From the NCBI GenBank assembly GCA_038258095.1, contig JBBSQE010000154.1:1-7435 (forward strand): 7,435 nt of DNA, given 5' to 3'. The notes beneath the pieces are model-generated. The model had not been told where the DNA came from. It did no database searches and saw only the letters and a list, made by a program, of their open reading frames with translations. Positions 1 through 6,471 of this stretch are shown here, in pieces; the stretch's first letter is position 1; each line of letters opens with the position of its first letter. The stretch is from JBBSQE01 sp038258095. Its GTDB lineage: Bacteria > Actinomycetota > Thermoleophilia > Solirubrobacterales > 70-9. The position numbers and the translations under genes are program-made.

Positions 1-1160
1 CCGTGGCGGATGATCCCGCCCCACTCCTGGCTCGTGCCGGGCATGAAGCCCGGGACATCGGTGAAGGTCAGGAGCGGGACGTTGAACGCGTCGCAGGTGC
101 GCACGAAGCGCGCGGCCTTCTCCGAGGACTCGATGTCGAGCACGCCGGCGAGGAAAGCGGGCTGGTTGCCGACGACGCCGACGGGATAGCCGTCGAGGCG
201 GGAGAAGCCGCAGATGATGTTCTTCGCCCAGTGCTCCTGGACCTCGAAGAACTCGCCGTCGTCGACGATGCGCGAGACCACCTCGCGCATGTCGTAGGGC
301 TTCGAGGGATCGTCGGGGACGAGGGTGTCGAGGTCGGCGTCCTCGCGGTCGGGATCGTCGTAGGGCTCGACCCGCGGCGGCGGCTCGAGGTTGTTCTGAG
401 GCAGGAAGCTGATCAGGTGGCGCGCATCCTCGAGGCATGCCTCCTCGTCCTCGGAGGCGAAGTGGGCGACGCCGGACTTGGAGTTGTGGCTCATCGCGCC
501 GCCGAGCTCCTCGAACTCGACCTCCTCCCCGGTCACCGTCTTGATCACCTCGGGGCCGGTGATGAACATGTGCGAGGTCTCCTTCACCATGAAGATGAAG
601 TCCGTCATTGCGGGCGAGTAGACGGCGCCGCCCGCGCACGGGCCCATGATCAGGCTGATCTGCGGAATCACGCCCGAGCACTGGACGTTGCGGACGAAGA
701 CGTCCCCGTAGGCGCCGAGGGAGACGACGCCCTCCTGGATGCGGGCGCCGCCGGAGTCGTTGATGCCGATCACGGGCGCGCCGACCTTGGCGGCCAGGTC
801 CATCACCTTGCACATCTTCTCGGCCATGACCTCGCCGAGTGAGCCGCCGAAGACCGTGAAGTCCTGGCTGAACACGAAGACCGTGCGGCCGTCGATCGTC
901 CCGTAGCCGGTCACGACCGCGTCACCCCAGGGGCGCCGCTTCTGCATCTCGAAGTCGTAGGTGCGGTGGCGGACAAACGTGTCGAGCTCCTCGAAGGAGC
1001 CGGGGTCGAGCAGCTTCTCGATCCGCTCCCGGGCGGTGAACTTGCCCTTCTCGTGCTGCTTGTCGATGGCGTCCGGGGATGCCGAGTTGATTGCCTGGTC
1101 GCGCAGGTCGCGCAGGTGGGCGAGCTTCTCGTCGTGGGTTACCGGGTTCTTTTCGCGCAT
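1..1160 (-). CDS. pccB: Acyl-CoA carboxylase carboxyltransferase (beta) subunit, probably propionyl-CoA carboxylase; 3' end beyond window
   Basis: This subunit transfers the carboxyl group from biotin to an acyl-CoA, most likely propionyl-CoA to give methylmalonyl-CoA, in a cytosolic complex with a biotinylated alpha subunit. From the ATG at 1160 I read 386 complete codons of a family usually about 510-530 residues long. Visible landmarks are an N-terminal helical start (HDEKLAHLRDLRDQA, residues 9-23), GKFTARERIEKLLDPGSFEE (39-58), INDSGGARIQEGV (133-145), the first oxyanion-hole region CAGGAVYSPAMTDF (175-188), and the start of the C-terminal crotonase-like half with NQPAFLAGVLDIESSEKAARFVR (332 onward) and DVPGFMPG (368-375). 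The window ends just before the second oxyanion-hole motif (the KAYGGAYDVM region in relatives), which carries the acyl-chain specificity residue. Propionyl-CoA as substrate is therefore inferred from overall similarity and the nearby mutase. A related acetyl- or long-chain acyl-CoA carboxylase is possible. The start lacks a clear Shine-Dalgarno sequence. Confidence 0.93.
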   Translation of the reverse strand, partial: MREKNPVTHDEKLAHLRDLRDQAINSASPDAIDKQHEKGKFTARERIEKLLDPGSFEELDTFVRHRTYDFEMQKRRPWGDAVVTGYGTIDGRTVFVFSQDFTVFGGSLGEVMAEKMCKVMDLAAKVGAPVIGINDSGGARIQEGVVSLGAYGDVFVRNVQCSGVIPQISLIMGPCAGGAVYSPAMTDFIFMVKETSHMFITGPEVIKTVTGEEVEFEELGGAMSHNSKSGVAHFASEDEEACLEDARHLISFLPQNNLEPPPRVEPYDDPDREDADLDTLVPDDPSKPYDMREVVSRIVDDGEFFEVQEHWAKNIICGFSRLDGYPVGVVGNQPAFLAGVLDIESSEKAARFVRTCDAFNVPLLTFTDVPGFMPGTSQEWGGIIRH

Positions 1161-1170
1161 CGGGCGGATC

Positions 1171-1176
1171 AGTCTA
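1171..1176 (-). promoter_or_regulatory. Candidate -10 element for the carboxylase gene
   Basis: Read on the minus strand, this is TAGACT (TANNNT form), ending 10 bases before the ATG at 1160. Initiation 7-8 bases downstream would give a leader of only about 3-4 bases, consistent with the absence of a Shine-Dalgarno sequence. The hexamer 17 bases upstream is CGGACC, only 3 of 6 matches to TTGACA, so the call is weak. Two bases overlap the candidate -10 of the opposite gene. Confidence 0.25.
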
Positions 1177-1180
1177 TGGT
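1175..1180 (+). promoter_or_regulatory. Candidate -10 element for the divergent membrane-protein gene (possibly leaderless)
   Basis: TATGGT is a TANNNT-type hexamer followed by 8 bases and then the ATG at 1189. Transcription starting at or next to the A of that ATG would give a leaderless message, and no Shine-Dalgarno sequence precedes the ATG. The hexamer 17 bases upstream (TTCGCG, 1152-1157, inside the opposite gene) matches TTGACA at only 3 of 6 positions. The inference rests on spacing and is tentative. Confidence 0.3.
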
Positions 1181-1188
1181 TTCGGCAG

Positions 1189-3582
1189 ATGGCGGTCCGC
1201 GGCGCGGAGATCAGTCGCCCCGGTGGCGAGGGCGACACGCACCGCACCCCGGAGCACGGCCTCCCGAGAGCGTCCCTGGCCCCGACGCTCGCCCTGACGC
1301 TGCTACTGGCGCTCGGCGCATTTGCACTCGCCATGGCCGCGGTCACGGCGGTCACGGAGCCGAAGAGCCTCGGCGCCCTCGGCTCCGAGAATCAGCGTGC
1401 CGAGTCGGCGCTCTACCTCGGCACCTTCCTGATCCTCCTGCCAACCGCGCTGTGGTTCGTCCCACGGCTCGCCGACCGCATCGCAGCCGGCCCGAACGGT
1501 GGGGGCCTGCCTCTCCTGACCTGGCTTCTCTCCCTCCTCCTGATCGTGCTGACCGTGTTCGCCCGGGTCTCGTCCCACCTACCTTGGGACGACGGGGTGC
1601 CGACGGTCGGGGTCCTGGGCTTCGTGTTCACCGCGGTCGCAGCCCTCGCCCTCCGCCGCGCTGCCGCGGACGAGCGATGGGACGCGCTGCTCGCCCGCAG
1701 GGACCGAGGTCCCGCCTTCGCGACGGGTGCCGCCCTGCTCCTCCTCGGCATCCCCTTCTGCTTCCTCGCCCTCAGCTCCCTCAGCGCCGCGCCAGTCGCG
1801 ACCGGCGCGGTTCTCGCCGCCGCCGCAGTGGCCCTCTACGGACGCCGCCGGCTGACCTCGCTGAGCGGCCGCCTGGGGCTGGCGGCCGACCTCGTCATCC
1901 TCGTCGTCGTCTGCCTGGTCATCCCCGACGTCGTGATCTTCCGCCCGGGCGACCCGTCCAACACCTTCATCGACCAATACAAGATCGGGATCATCCAGTT
2001 CCACCAGGACTTCATTCTCGGCCCGGCCCACGAGGTCGTCTCCGGAGGATCGGTCCTGGTCGACACGGCCTCCCAGTACGGGGTCGGGCCTGTCTATCTC
2101 CTCGCGGGCTGGTTCGGGCTCACGAAGGAGGGCTATGGGACCTACGGCTTCCTCGACGGGATCCTCTACTCGCTCTTCTTCGGAGCCGGCTACCTGATCA
2201 TGCGCATGGCCGGGGTGTCGAGGCTCCTCGCCGGGACGACCCTCGGCGTCGCCGTCGTCACGCTGATCCTCAACCTGACCTACCCGATCGGCGGCCTACC
2301 GCAGCAGGGCCCGCTGCGGTTCGGCCTTCCGATGGCCCTGCTCCTCTTCACCGTCCTCGGTTCCGCGCGGCCCCGGCTGTTCAGGGCGACGCGGATCGCC
2401 GGCTACGTGGTCATCGGCATCTCGGCCGTGTGGGCCATCGAGGCCTTCTCCTACACCGTCGTCACCTTCGCGGGGATCGTCGCCTTCGAGGCTGGGGAGA
2501 TCCAGCGCCCCGAACGCCTGCGCTGGGTGCTCCGCCGCGCGGGGGCGGCGCTGCTCGCCTGCCTCGCGGTGCACGCGCTGCTCGTCGTCTTCACCCTCAT
2601 CCGCGCGGGTGAGCTCCCCCACTGGAACCAGTACCTCGCGTTCCTGAACGCCTTCCTCTTCAAGGGGCTGGGAGACCTCACTTACGACTTCTCGACCTGG
2701 TCGGGCGGGTTCGCCGTCGGGGCCGTCTACTTCGCCTCAGCGGCAGCCCTCGTCCTGGTGGTGCGTCGCCACCGCACGGTCGTCGAGGCCGACCGGACAG
2801 CATTCCTGGCCCTGGCCGGCATGTCGGCCTTCGGCGCCGTGCTCTTCAGCTACTTCGTCGATCGCTCGAGCGACGGCATCCTGCCCGCGGTCTGCTTCCC
2901 GGCCCTCCTGCTCGGAGCGATGTGGCTCGCCGTCCTGATGCGCACGCCCGGCGTATCGAGCGGCGTCGTCAGGGGCTCGCTCGCGGCGGGCCTGCTCACC
3001 GCCGTGCTCGTCGTCGGAGCGGCCTGGTCCTCGGTCGACGACCGGCTGCCGGACACGTTCCTGGCCCAGGCCATGCCAGGCGGCGACTCGCTGAGGGATT
3101 CGCTTCATCGCCTGTGGAACCCGCCCGCCCTGAACCAGGCCTCCCCGGCCGGGGAGGCCCTGGTGAACGAGTACTTCTCCGGTCAGAAGCGCATCCCGAT
3201 CATCACCGTGCCCGACGTGCAGACCGAGATCCTCCTACGCACCGGCCACACCGACCAGTTCAGGCTGACCGACGCCTGGGAGGACAGCTTCGTCGCCGAC
3301 CAGCGGCTGCCCGGGGTGGAGAAGGGGGTCTCGGAGCTGGCGCCGGGTGACCTCATGCTGGTCGATCAAGGAGCGCTCAAGGCCTTCAAGACTCTCGAGA
3401 ACACGACGGGCCTCAAGTCAATCCTCGAGGTCGCCGGTGTCGGAGCCCTCGCGCCACTTCAGTCGGTCGCGCTCCGCGACATCGGCAAGCGATTCACGCT
3501 CGAGCCGGTGAAGAGACGCCCGGGCGGCATGACGATCGTCCGCCTCGTCGGAAAGCGTGCGGCCACGGGCTCACCGGGCTGA
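1189..3582 (+). CDS. Large polytopic membrane protein, GT-C glycosyltransferase-like (797 aa)
   Basis: No certain family name, but the layout is that of GT-C-type membrane glycosyltransferases, which use lipid-linked sugars at the outer face of the membrane. After a 30-residue Arg-containing N-terminus there are roughly 14-16 hydrophobic segments (first about 31-54, last about 594-613), then a soluble C-terminal domain of about 180 residues. A conserved-looking stretch lies at residues 271-303: FHQDFILGPAHEVVSGG followed by VDTASQYGVG. Its Asp/His/Glu-rich, membrane-adjacent position is where such enzymes carry catalytic or sugar-binding residues, but I cannot assign a catalytic Asp. I chose the ATG at 1189 because the frame upstream of it lies antisense to the carboxylase gene and would give an unrelated N-terminus; the next ATG in frame, at 1333, would cut into the first membrane segment. 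It is divergent from pccB by 28 bases and convergent with the small unknown gene. Confidence 0.8.
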   Translation: MAVRGAEISRPGGEGDTHRTPEHGLPRASLAPTLALTLLLALGAFALAMAAVTAVTEPKSLGALGSENQRAESALYLGTFLILLPTALWFVPRLADRIAAGPNGGGLPLLTWLLSLLLIVLTVFARVSSHLPWDDGVPTVGVLGFVFTAVAALALRRAAADERWDALLARRDRGPAFATGAALLLLGIPFCFLALSSLSAAPVATGAVLAAAAVALYGRRRLTSLSGRLGLAADLVILVVVCLVIPDVVIFRPGDPSNTFIDQYKIGIIQFHQDFILGPAHEVVSGGSVLVDTASQYGVGPVYLLAGWFGLTKEGYGTYGFLDGILYSLFFGAGYLIMRMAGVSRLLAGTTLGVAVVTLILNLTYPIGGLPQQGPLRFGLPMALLLFTVLGSARPRLFRATRIAGYVVIGISAVWAIEAFSYTVVTFAGIVAFEAGEIQRPERLRWVLRRAGAALLACLAVHALLVVFTLIRAGELPHWNQYLAFLNAFLFKGLGDLTYDFSTWSGGFAVGAVYFASAAALVLVVRRHRTVVEADRTAFLALAGMSAFGAVLFSYFVDRSSDGILPAVCFPALLLGAMWLAVLMRTPGVSSGVVRGSLAAGLLTAVLVVGAAWSSVDDRLPDTFLAQAMPGGDSLRDSLHRLWNPPALNQASPAGEALVNEYFSGQKRIPIITVPDVQTEILLRTGHTDQFRLTDAWEDSFVADQRLPGVEKGVSELAPGDLMLVDQGALKAFKTLENTTGLKSILEVAGVGALAPLQSVALRDIGKRFTLEPVKRRPGGMTIVRLVGKRAATGSPG

Positions 3583-3605
3583 GATCCCCCGGGCTCAGAT
3601 GCCCG
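3575..3605. terminator. Imperfect hairpin between convergent genes, possible bidirectional terminator
   Basis: CTGAG (3579-3583) pairs with CTCAG (3594-3598) across a 10-base loop. After a 3-base bulge, CGGG (3575-3578) pairs with CCCG (3602-3605). An alternative fold is CGGGC/GCCCG with the loop TCAGAT (3590-3605). It begins in the last codons of the plus-strand gene, covers its TGA, and fills the gap to the stop of the minus-strand gene. There is no T-tract on either side, so intrinsic termination is uncertain; in high-GC bacteria such hairpins may act without one. Confidence 0.35.
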
Positions 3606-3607
3606 CC

Positions 3608-4048
3608 TCAGGTGTTCGTAAAGGGGCGGCGCTGCGGCTCAGAGAGGTCTGCCAGGGCCTCGGCGAGCTGATCCTCGGTCAGGCCTGCTGACGAGCCGGC
3701 TGAGATCGTGACCATCGTGCCGAAGCCGTGCTCGGCCATCGAGACCGCCATGCCTTCGGCCGCGAACCGCGGGTCCGAGGCGATCAGCTCCTCGAGCTCG
3801 GGCTGGGACTTGACGAGCGTGCGGGAGACCTTGATCTCCTCACCCGCGGGGGCCGGCGGCCGGATGGCCGCCGGCTCGGTCTCGGCGACGGGGCTGGGGA
3901 CTGTTGCGGAAGCCGGAGCGTGCATTGCGCTCGGCTCCCGCGGGGACTGGGCTCGGTCTCGAGGCTCCTCGGGCGCCTGCAGCGGCTCCGTGGCAACGGT
4001 CCGGCTCGGTGCCTGGTCTGGCCGGGGATTGCGCCCGAAGAATCTCAT
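3608..4048 (-). CDS. Unrecognised 146-aa protein with Pro/Ala-rich linker and small C-terminal domain
   Basis: I do not recognise this protein. It has no membrane segment or signal peptide. Residues 1-8 (MRFFGRNP) are basic and aromatic. Residues 9-70 are a low-complexity Pro/Ala/Glu/Ser stretch that is probably disordered. Residues 71-146 form a small, more ordinary-looking domain: KVSRTLVKSQPELEELIAS (73-91), then a segment rich in Gly and small residues, MAEHGFGTMVTISAG (104-118), then an amphipathic helix LTEDQLAEALADLSE (123-137). I chose the ATG at 4048. An ATG in frame at 4144 would overlap the upstream gene by 53 bases and add an Arg-rich tail typical of an out-of-frame read. The gene is last in an apparent mutase, membrane protein, small protein cluster, so it may assist the membrane protein, but that is inference from order only. 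Start selection may depend on the upstream mini-ORF described separately. Confidence 0.7.
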   Translation of the reverse strand: MRFFGRNPRPDQAPSRTVATEPLQAPEEPRDRAQSPREPSAMHAPASATVPSPVAETEPAAIRPPAPAGEEIKVSRTLVKSQPELEELIASDPRFAAEGMAVSMAEHGFGTMVTISAGSSAGLTEDQLAEALADLSEPQRRPFTNT

Positions 4049-4074
4049 CTGCCGCTGCTTCGCCCGAGGGGCAC
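4045..4074 (-). CDS. Possible 9-codon leader ORF overlapping the start of the small unknown gene
   Basis: A GTG at 4074-4072 follows GGGAGG (4085-4080) at 5-base spacing, the best ribosome-binding arrangement in this gap. The frame encodes (f)M-P-L-G-R-S-S-G-R and stops at TGA (4047-4045), which overlaps the ATG of the 146-residue protein as ATGA. That ATG has no convincing Shine-Dalgarno sequence of its own and lies 31 bases beyond the GGGAGG. A coupled reinitiation arrangement would explain this. It may equally be chance in GC-rich sequence, as the peptide is too short to judge by composition. Confidence 0.3.
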   Translation of the reverse strand: MPLGRSSGR

Positions 4075-4079
4075 CTCTT

Positions 4080-4085
4080 CCTCCC
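4080..4085 (-). promoter_or_regulatory. Strong Shine-Dalgarno-like site (GGGAGG) misplaced for the downstream ATG
   Basis: Read on the minus strand, GGGAGG sits 5 bases before a GTG but 31 bases before the ATG at 4048. It lies in the 43-base gap after the second membrane-protein gene. It either serves the 9-codon leader ORF or indicates that the small gene's start is unusual. No start codon in the small gene's own frame lies at a suitable distance from it. Confidence 0.4.
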
Positions 4086-4091
4086 AGAGCC

Positions 4092-6431
4092 CTAGCCTGA
4101 GAACGATGGTGCAGTCCTCGTGCGAAACCGCACCTCCGGGTCAAACAGCGAGAGCGGCTTCAGCTTCAGCACGACGATCCCGGGACCGGAATAGACGGGA
4201 TCGGTGTAGTGCCCGAGTGCCTTGAGGTCGACCGGGTACCCGTTGACCGAATCGACGATCAGGTAATCGACACCGGCGCGCTCCAGCCGCCGCAGCGCGG
4301 GCACGGACGCCCCCTTGAATGCGGCATCGTTGACGCGCACGCGCCCGGAGAACGGGTTGACCTCCCCGGCGACGACCCTGTCGTACCCCGCGTCGCGGGT
4401 GCGAATCGAGTAACCCCACCCCCCCAGGTAGACGGGGCGCTCCGCGAACGCCGCGTAGATGAACTGGAAGGGGCCGAGCCCGTTGTAGTGGCTGTTGACG
4501 GCCAGAACGGAGTCCTTCGGCGTCTCGTCACGGACCCACGCCAGCGCATCGTAGATGCCCGGTGTCATCCTTTGGCCCGCGGTGGGCTCTGCGGGCGAGG
4601 GATCGGCGAGCCCGGGCTCGACGGACTCAACCGGCGTGTCGAGGGCGCCCACGAAGATCAGCGACCCCGCGACGAGCGCGCCCGCCAACCACCGCGACCG
4701 CGGCGTGGCCCGCCTGGCCGCCCCGTAGATCAGCAGCAGGGCGACGAGGAGCCCCCCGTACCAACAGAAGGCACGGAGGCGAAGGTCGGAGATCGAGTCG
4801 CCCGGGAGCGCGATCCTCGGCACGGCGATCACCGCCAGCAGGAGCATGGCCGCAAGCGCCACGAGCGCGGCGATGCGCTTGCCCTGGCCGGTCATCTCGG
4901 GCCGAGACTCCCACCCGATTTGGAGCCCCTGGGCGGCGAGGATCGATCCCGCCACCAGTCCGTACTGAACGGCGTACTGCTGGGTGCCGTTGCTCCCACC
5001 GTCCAAGAAGAACAGCTCGATGAGCCCCGAGGTGAGCACGGCCACGTACCAGATCTGGATGTCCCCGATGTCCGGCCAGCCGCGGCGGGCGAGCCAGCGG
5101 AGCCCGATGAACTGCGCAGCGAGGAGCCCGAAGAGCCCGAAGACGACGCTGAAGCCCGACAGCAGGAGATTCTTCGCGGGGAAGCCCGGCAGCCCGCCGG
5201 AGATGAACTCCCTGACGAAACCCACGGTAGGCATGGACTTCAGGTAGTCGACCCCGGCGAGGACATCGACCGACGTGCCGCTGTCGTGCCCGCGGTACTG
5301 GAGCAGGTAGACCCCCACGAGCACGAGCGAGGTGATCGCCCCCCCAGCGATCGTCGGCAGGTGCAGGCGCCTCGTCATCAGGAGCTTCCAGCCCGCGAAC
5401 AGGCCAATCGCGACGACGACGATCGGGAGGATCGAGACCTTCGCATCCGACGCACCCACCGCAAGCAGGGCGACGATGACCCAATCGCCGAGCCTCCCCG
5501 GCCCGTCCCGTTCGGACACCAACTCCCCGAGCGCGGTCACCAGCGGGACGAAGAAGACCATGCCGAAGAGGAAGGTCGGGCTGATGATCAGGAACGTGAA
5601 GAAGAGGCCGAGGAAGGGCAGTCGCGATGTCAGCGCCTGCGTGGTGTCGAGTTGGAGCTCCCCGACCAGGAGGACGAGACAGGCCGCCACGATTCCCACC
5701 CACCAGTTGCGGCTCAGGCTCCTCCCCGCCACGACGAGCTGGAGGGTCATCGCCACCGTCACCGGGAGGATGAACAGGCGCAGGAAGATCAGGGGGAGGC
5801 CGATGCCGGTCACCTGGCTGGATGCGGCCAGATCGATGTGGAGGAAGAAGTGGTACGGAAACGCTTCGCCGGCGACGTTCGGGTCGAGAATCGGCCAGTG
5901 GTTCTTCGCCTCGGCCGCGATCGACAGCGTCCAAGGGTAGTCCTGGAAGTAGGCGACACTGCGAGAGCCGGGCAGCGGGCTGACCGAGAAGTAGCTCAGA
6001 GCCACGTAGGCCATCGCCACGATGAGCAGTCCCCCAAGACCGAGGAGAAACCCCCGCGGGAGCCCCGGCTCATCCGAGGGACCACGGGCGGAGCGCCTGC
6101 GCCGGGCGAGCCAGGCGGCCGGGATCCCGACGATCAGCGGATAGGCGGCGAACAATGGTCGCGTCCCGGTCGCCGCGGTGCCCATGAAGGCGAGGATCTC
6201 GAGGACGTACCCGAGCGCCCAGCCGAAGGCGAGCCGGCGCAGCATGCCGCCGGGCCGGCTGCTGAGCGCCATATACAGGGCGTAGCCGGGGAGGACGACG
6301 TAGCCCGCCTGATAGCCGAGGTAGAGCAGCGCCTCGAACACGTTCGCCCCGAAGGCAACCTCGATGCCGAGACCCGCGCCGACCGCCAGCAGGGTCGTCG
6401 CCAGCGCTCTCGATCGGAAAGTTGAGTTCAT
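4092..6431 (-). CDS. Large polytopic membrane protein, GT-C glycosyltransferase-like (779 aa)
   Basis: A second multi-spanning protein with roughly 12-15 hydrophobic segments (first about 10-28, last about 581-597) and a C-terminal extracytoplasmic-type domain of about 180 residues. After the segment at about 129-148 comes a loop with FQDYPWTLSIAAEAKNHWPI (162-181) and VAGEAFPYHFFLHIDLA (186-202). Asp/Glu/His residues here are candidates for a GT-C active site, with D164 the best guess. SPTFLFGMVFFVPL (284-297) and SDAKVSILP (328-336) look like further conserved loop and membrane motifs. The C-terminal domain has YDALAWVRDETPKDSVLAVN (627-646) and AFAERPVYLGGWGY (661-674), a pattern I associate with uncharacterised actinobacterial membrane proteins. 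I chose the ATG at 6431: it directly precedes the first hydrophobic segment, and the longer reading from 6590 overlaps the mutase gene with Arg/Ser-rich sequence. Acceptor and donor are unknown. It lies 40 bases after the mutase stop and is likely co-transcribed with it. Confidence 0.8.
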   Translation of the reverse strand: MNSTFRSRALATTLLAVGAGLGIEVAFGANVFEALLYLGYQAGYVVLPGYALYMALSSRPGGMLRRLAFGWALGYVLEILAFMGTAATGTRPLFAAYPLIVGIPAAWLARRRRSARGPSDEPGLPRGFLLGLGGLLIVAMAYVALSYFSVSPLPGSRSVAYFQDYPWTLSIAAEAKNHWPILDPNVAGEAFPYHFFLHIDLAASSQVTGIGLPLIFLRLFILPVTVAMTLQLVVAGRSLSRNWWVGIVAACLVLLVGELQLDTTQALTSRLPFLGLFFTFLIISPTFLFGMVFFVPLVTALGELVSERDGPGRLGDWVIVALLAVGASDAKVSILPIVVVAIGLFAGWKLLMTRRLHLPTIAGGAITSLVLVGVYLLQYRGHDSGTSVDVLAGVDYLKSMPTVGFVREFISGGLPGFPAKNLLLSGFSVVFGLFGLLAAQFIGLRWLARRGWPDIGDIQIWYVAVLTSGLIELFFLDGGSNGTQQYAVQYGLVAGSILAAQGLQIGWESRPEMTGQGKRIAALVALAAMLLLAVIAVPRIALPGDSISDLRLRAFCWYGGLLVALLLIYGAARRATPRSRWLAGALVAGSLIFVGALDTPVESVEPGLADPSPAEPTAGQRMTPGIYDALAWVRDETPKDSVLAVNSHYNGLGPFQFIYAAFAERPVYLGGWGYSIRTRDAGYDRVVAGEVNPFSGRVRVNDAAFKGASVPALRRLERAGVDYLIVDSVNGYPVDLKALGHYTDPVYSGPGIVVLKLKPLSLFDPEVRFRTRTAPSFSG

Positions 6432-6443
6432 CTTCCGAAGAAG
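6432..6443 (-). promoter_or_regulatory. UUCG-tetraloop hairpin immediately before the membrane-protein start codon
   Basis: Read on the minus strand, CTTC-TTCG-GAAG forms a 4-bp stem closed by C(UUCG)G, a known very stable RNA tetraloop. Its last base abuts the ATG at 6431. The only Shine-Dalgarno-like bases (GGAAG) are inside this stem and loop and have no spacer to the ATG. It could restrict initiation or act as a processing or pause element. No experimental basis is available from sequence alone. Confidence 0.35.
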
Positions 6444-6446
6444 GCC

Positions 6447-6460
6447 GGCGATGAGTCGCC
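6447..6460 (-). promoter_or_regulatory. Small hairpin in the gap between the mutase and the membrane-protein gene
   Basis: On the minus strand, GGCGA pairs with TCGCC around the loop CTCA; two further G-C pairs are possible beyond one mismatch. It sits 11 bases after the mutase stop and just upstream of the UUCG hairpin. No T-run follows, so it is a weak attenuator or processing-site candidate, not a clear terminator. Confidence 0.25.
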
Positions 6461-6471
6461 CGCCTCTGCCT

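Noticed and set aside
3..842. A 279-codon open frame on the plus strand opposite the carboxylase gene
   Set aside because: Its product is Asp/Val/Ala/His-biased with no domain, typical of the complementary strand of a GC-rich gene; the minus strand encodes an unmistakable carboxyltransferase.
961..1188. Upstream extension of the first membrane protein to a GTG at 961
   Set aside because: This part lies antisense to conserved N-terminal codons of the carboxylase, and the ATG at 1189 gives a normal short cytosolic tail before the first membrane segment.
966..2612. A 548-codon plus-strand frame overlapping the first membrane protein, including an ATG at 1176
   Set aside because: The translation is Arg/Pro-rich with no hydrophobic segments. 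It is a shadow of the real frame starting at 1189.
3608..4048. Possible acyl-CoA carboxylase epsilon subunit because it is small and near pccB
   Set aside because: Epsilon subunits are usually shorter, directly follow the beta subunit, and have a short motif resembling 'V-G-x-P-T-x-E-E-L-A-A-L'. This protein lacks it and belongs to a different transcription unit.
4419..4425. A run of seven C (seven G in the coding strand) as a possible frameshift site
   Set aside because: The frame reads correctly through it (YLGGWGY) and continues to a normal C-terminus; no alternative frame product of interest follows.
4627..5934. A 435-codon alternative minus-strand frame inside the second membrane-protein gene
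   Set aside because: It is a shifted frame rich in Arg/Pro/Ala with no recognisable motif; the overlapping frame gives membrane segments and conserved-looking loops throughout.
4209..6425. A 738-codon open frame on the plus strand opposite the second membrane protein
   Set aside because: The product is extremely rich in Arg, Glu, Asp, Pro and His with no domain. It mirrors the membrane-protein codons, and GC-rich third positions suppress stops. The minus frame has a coherent membrane topology.
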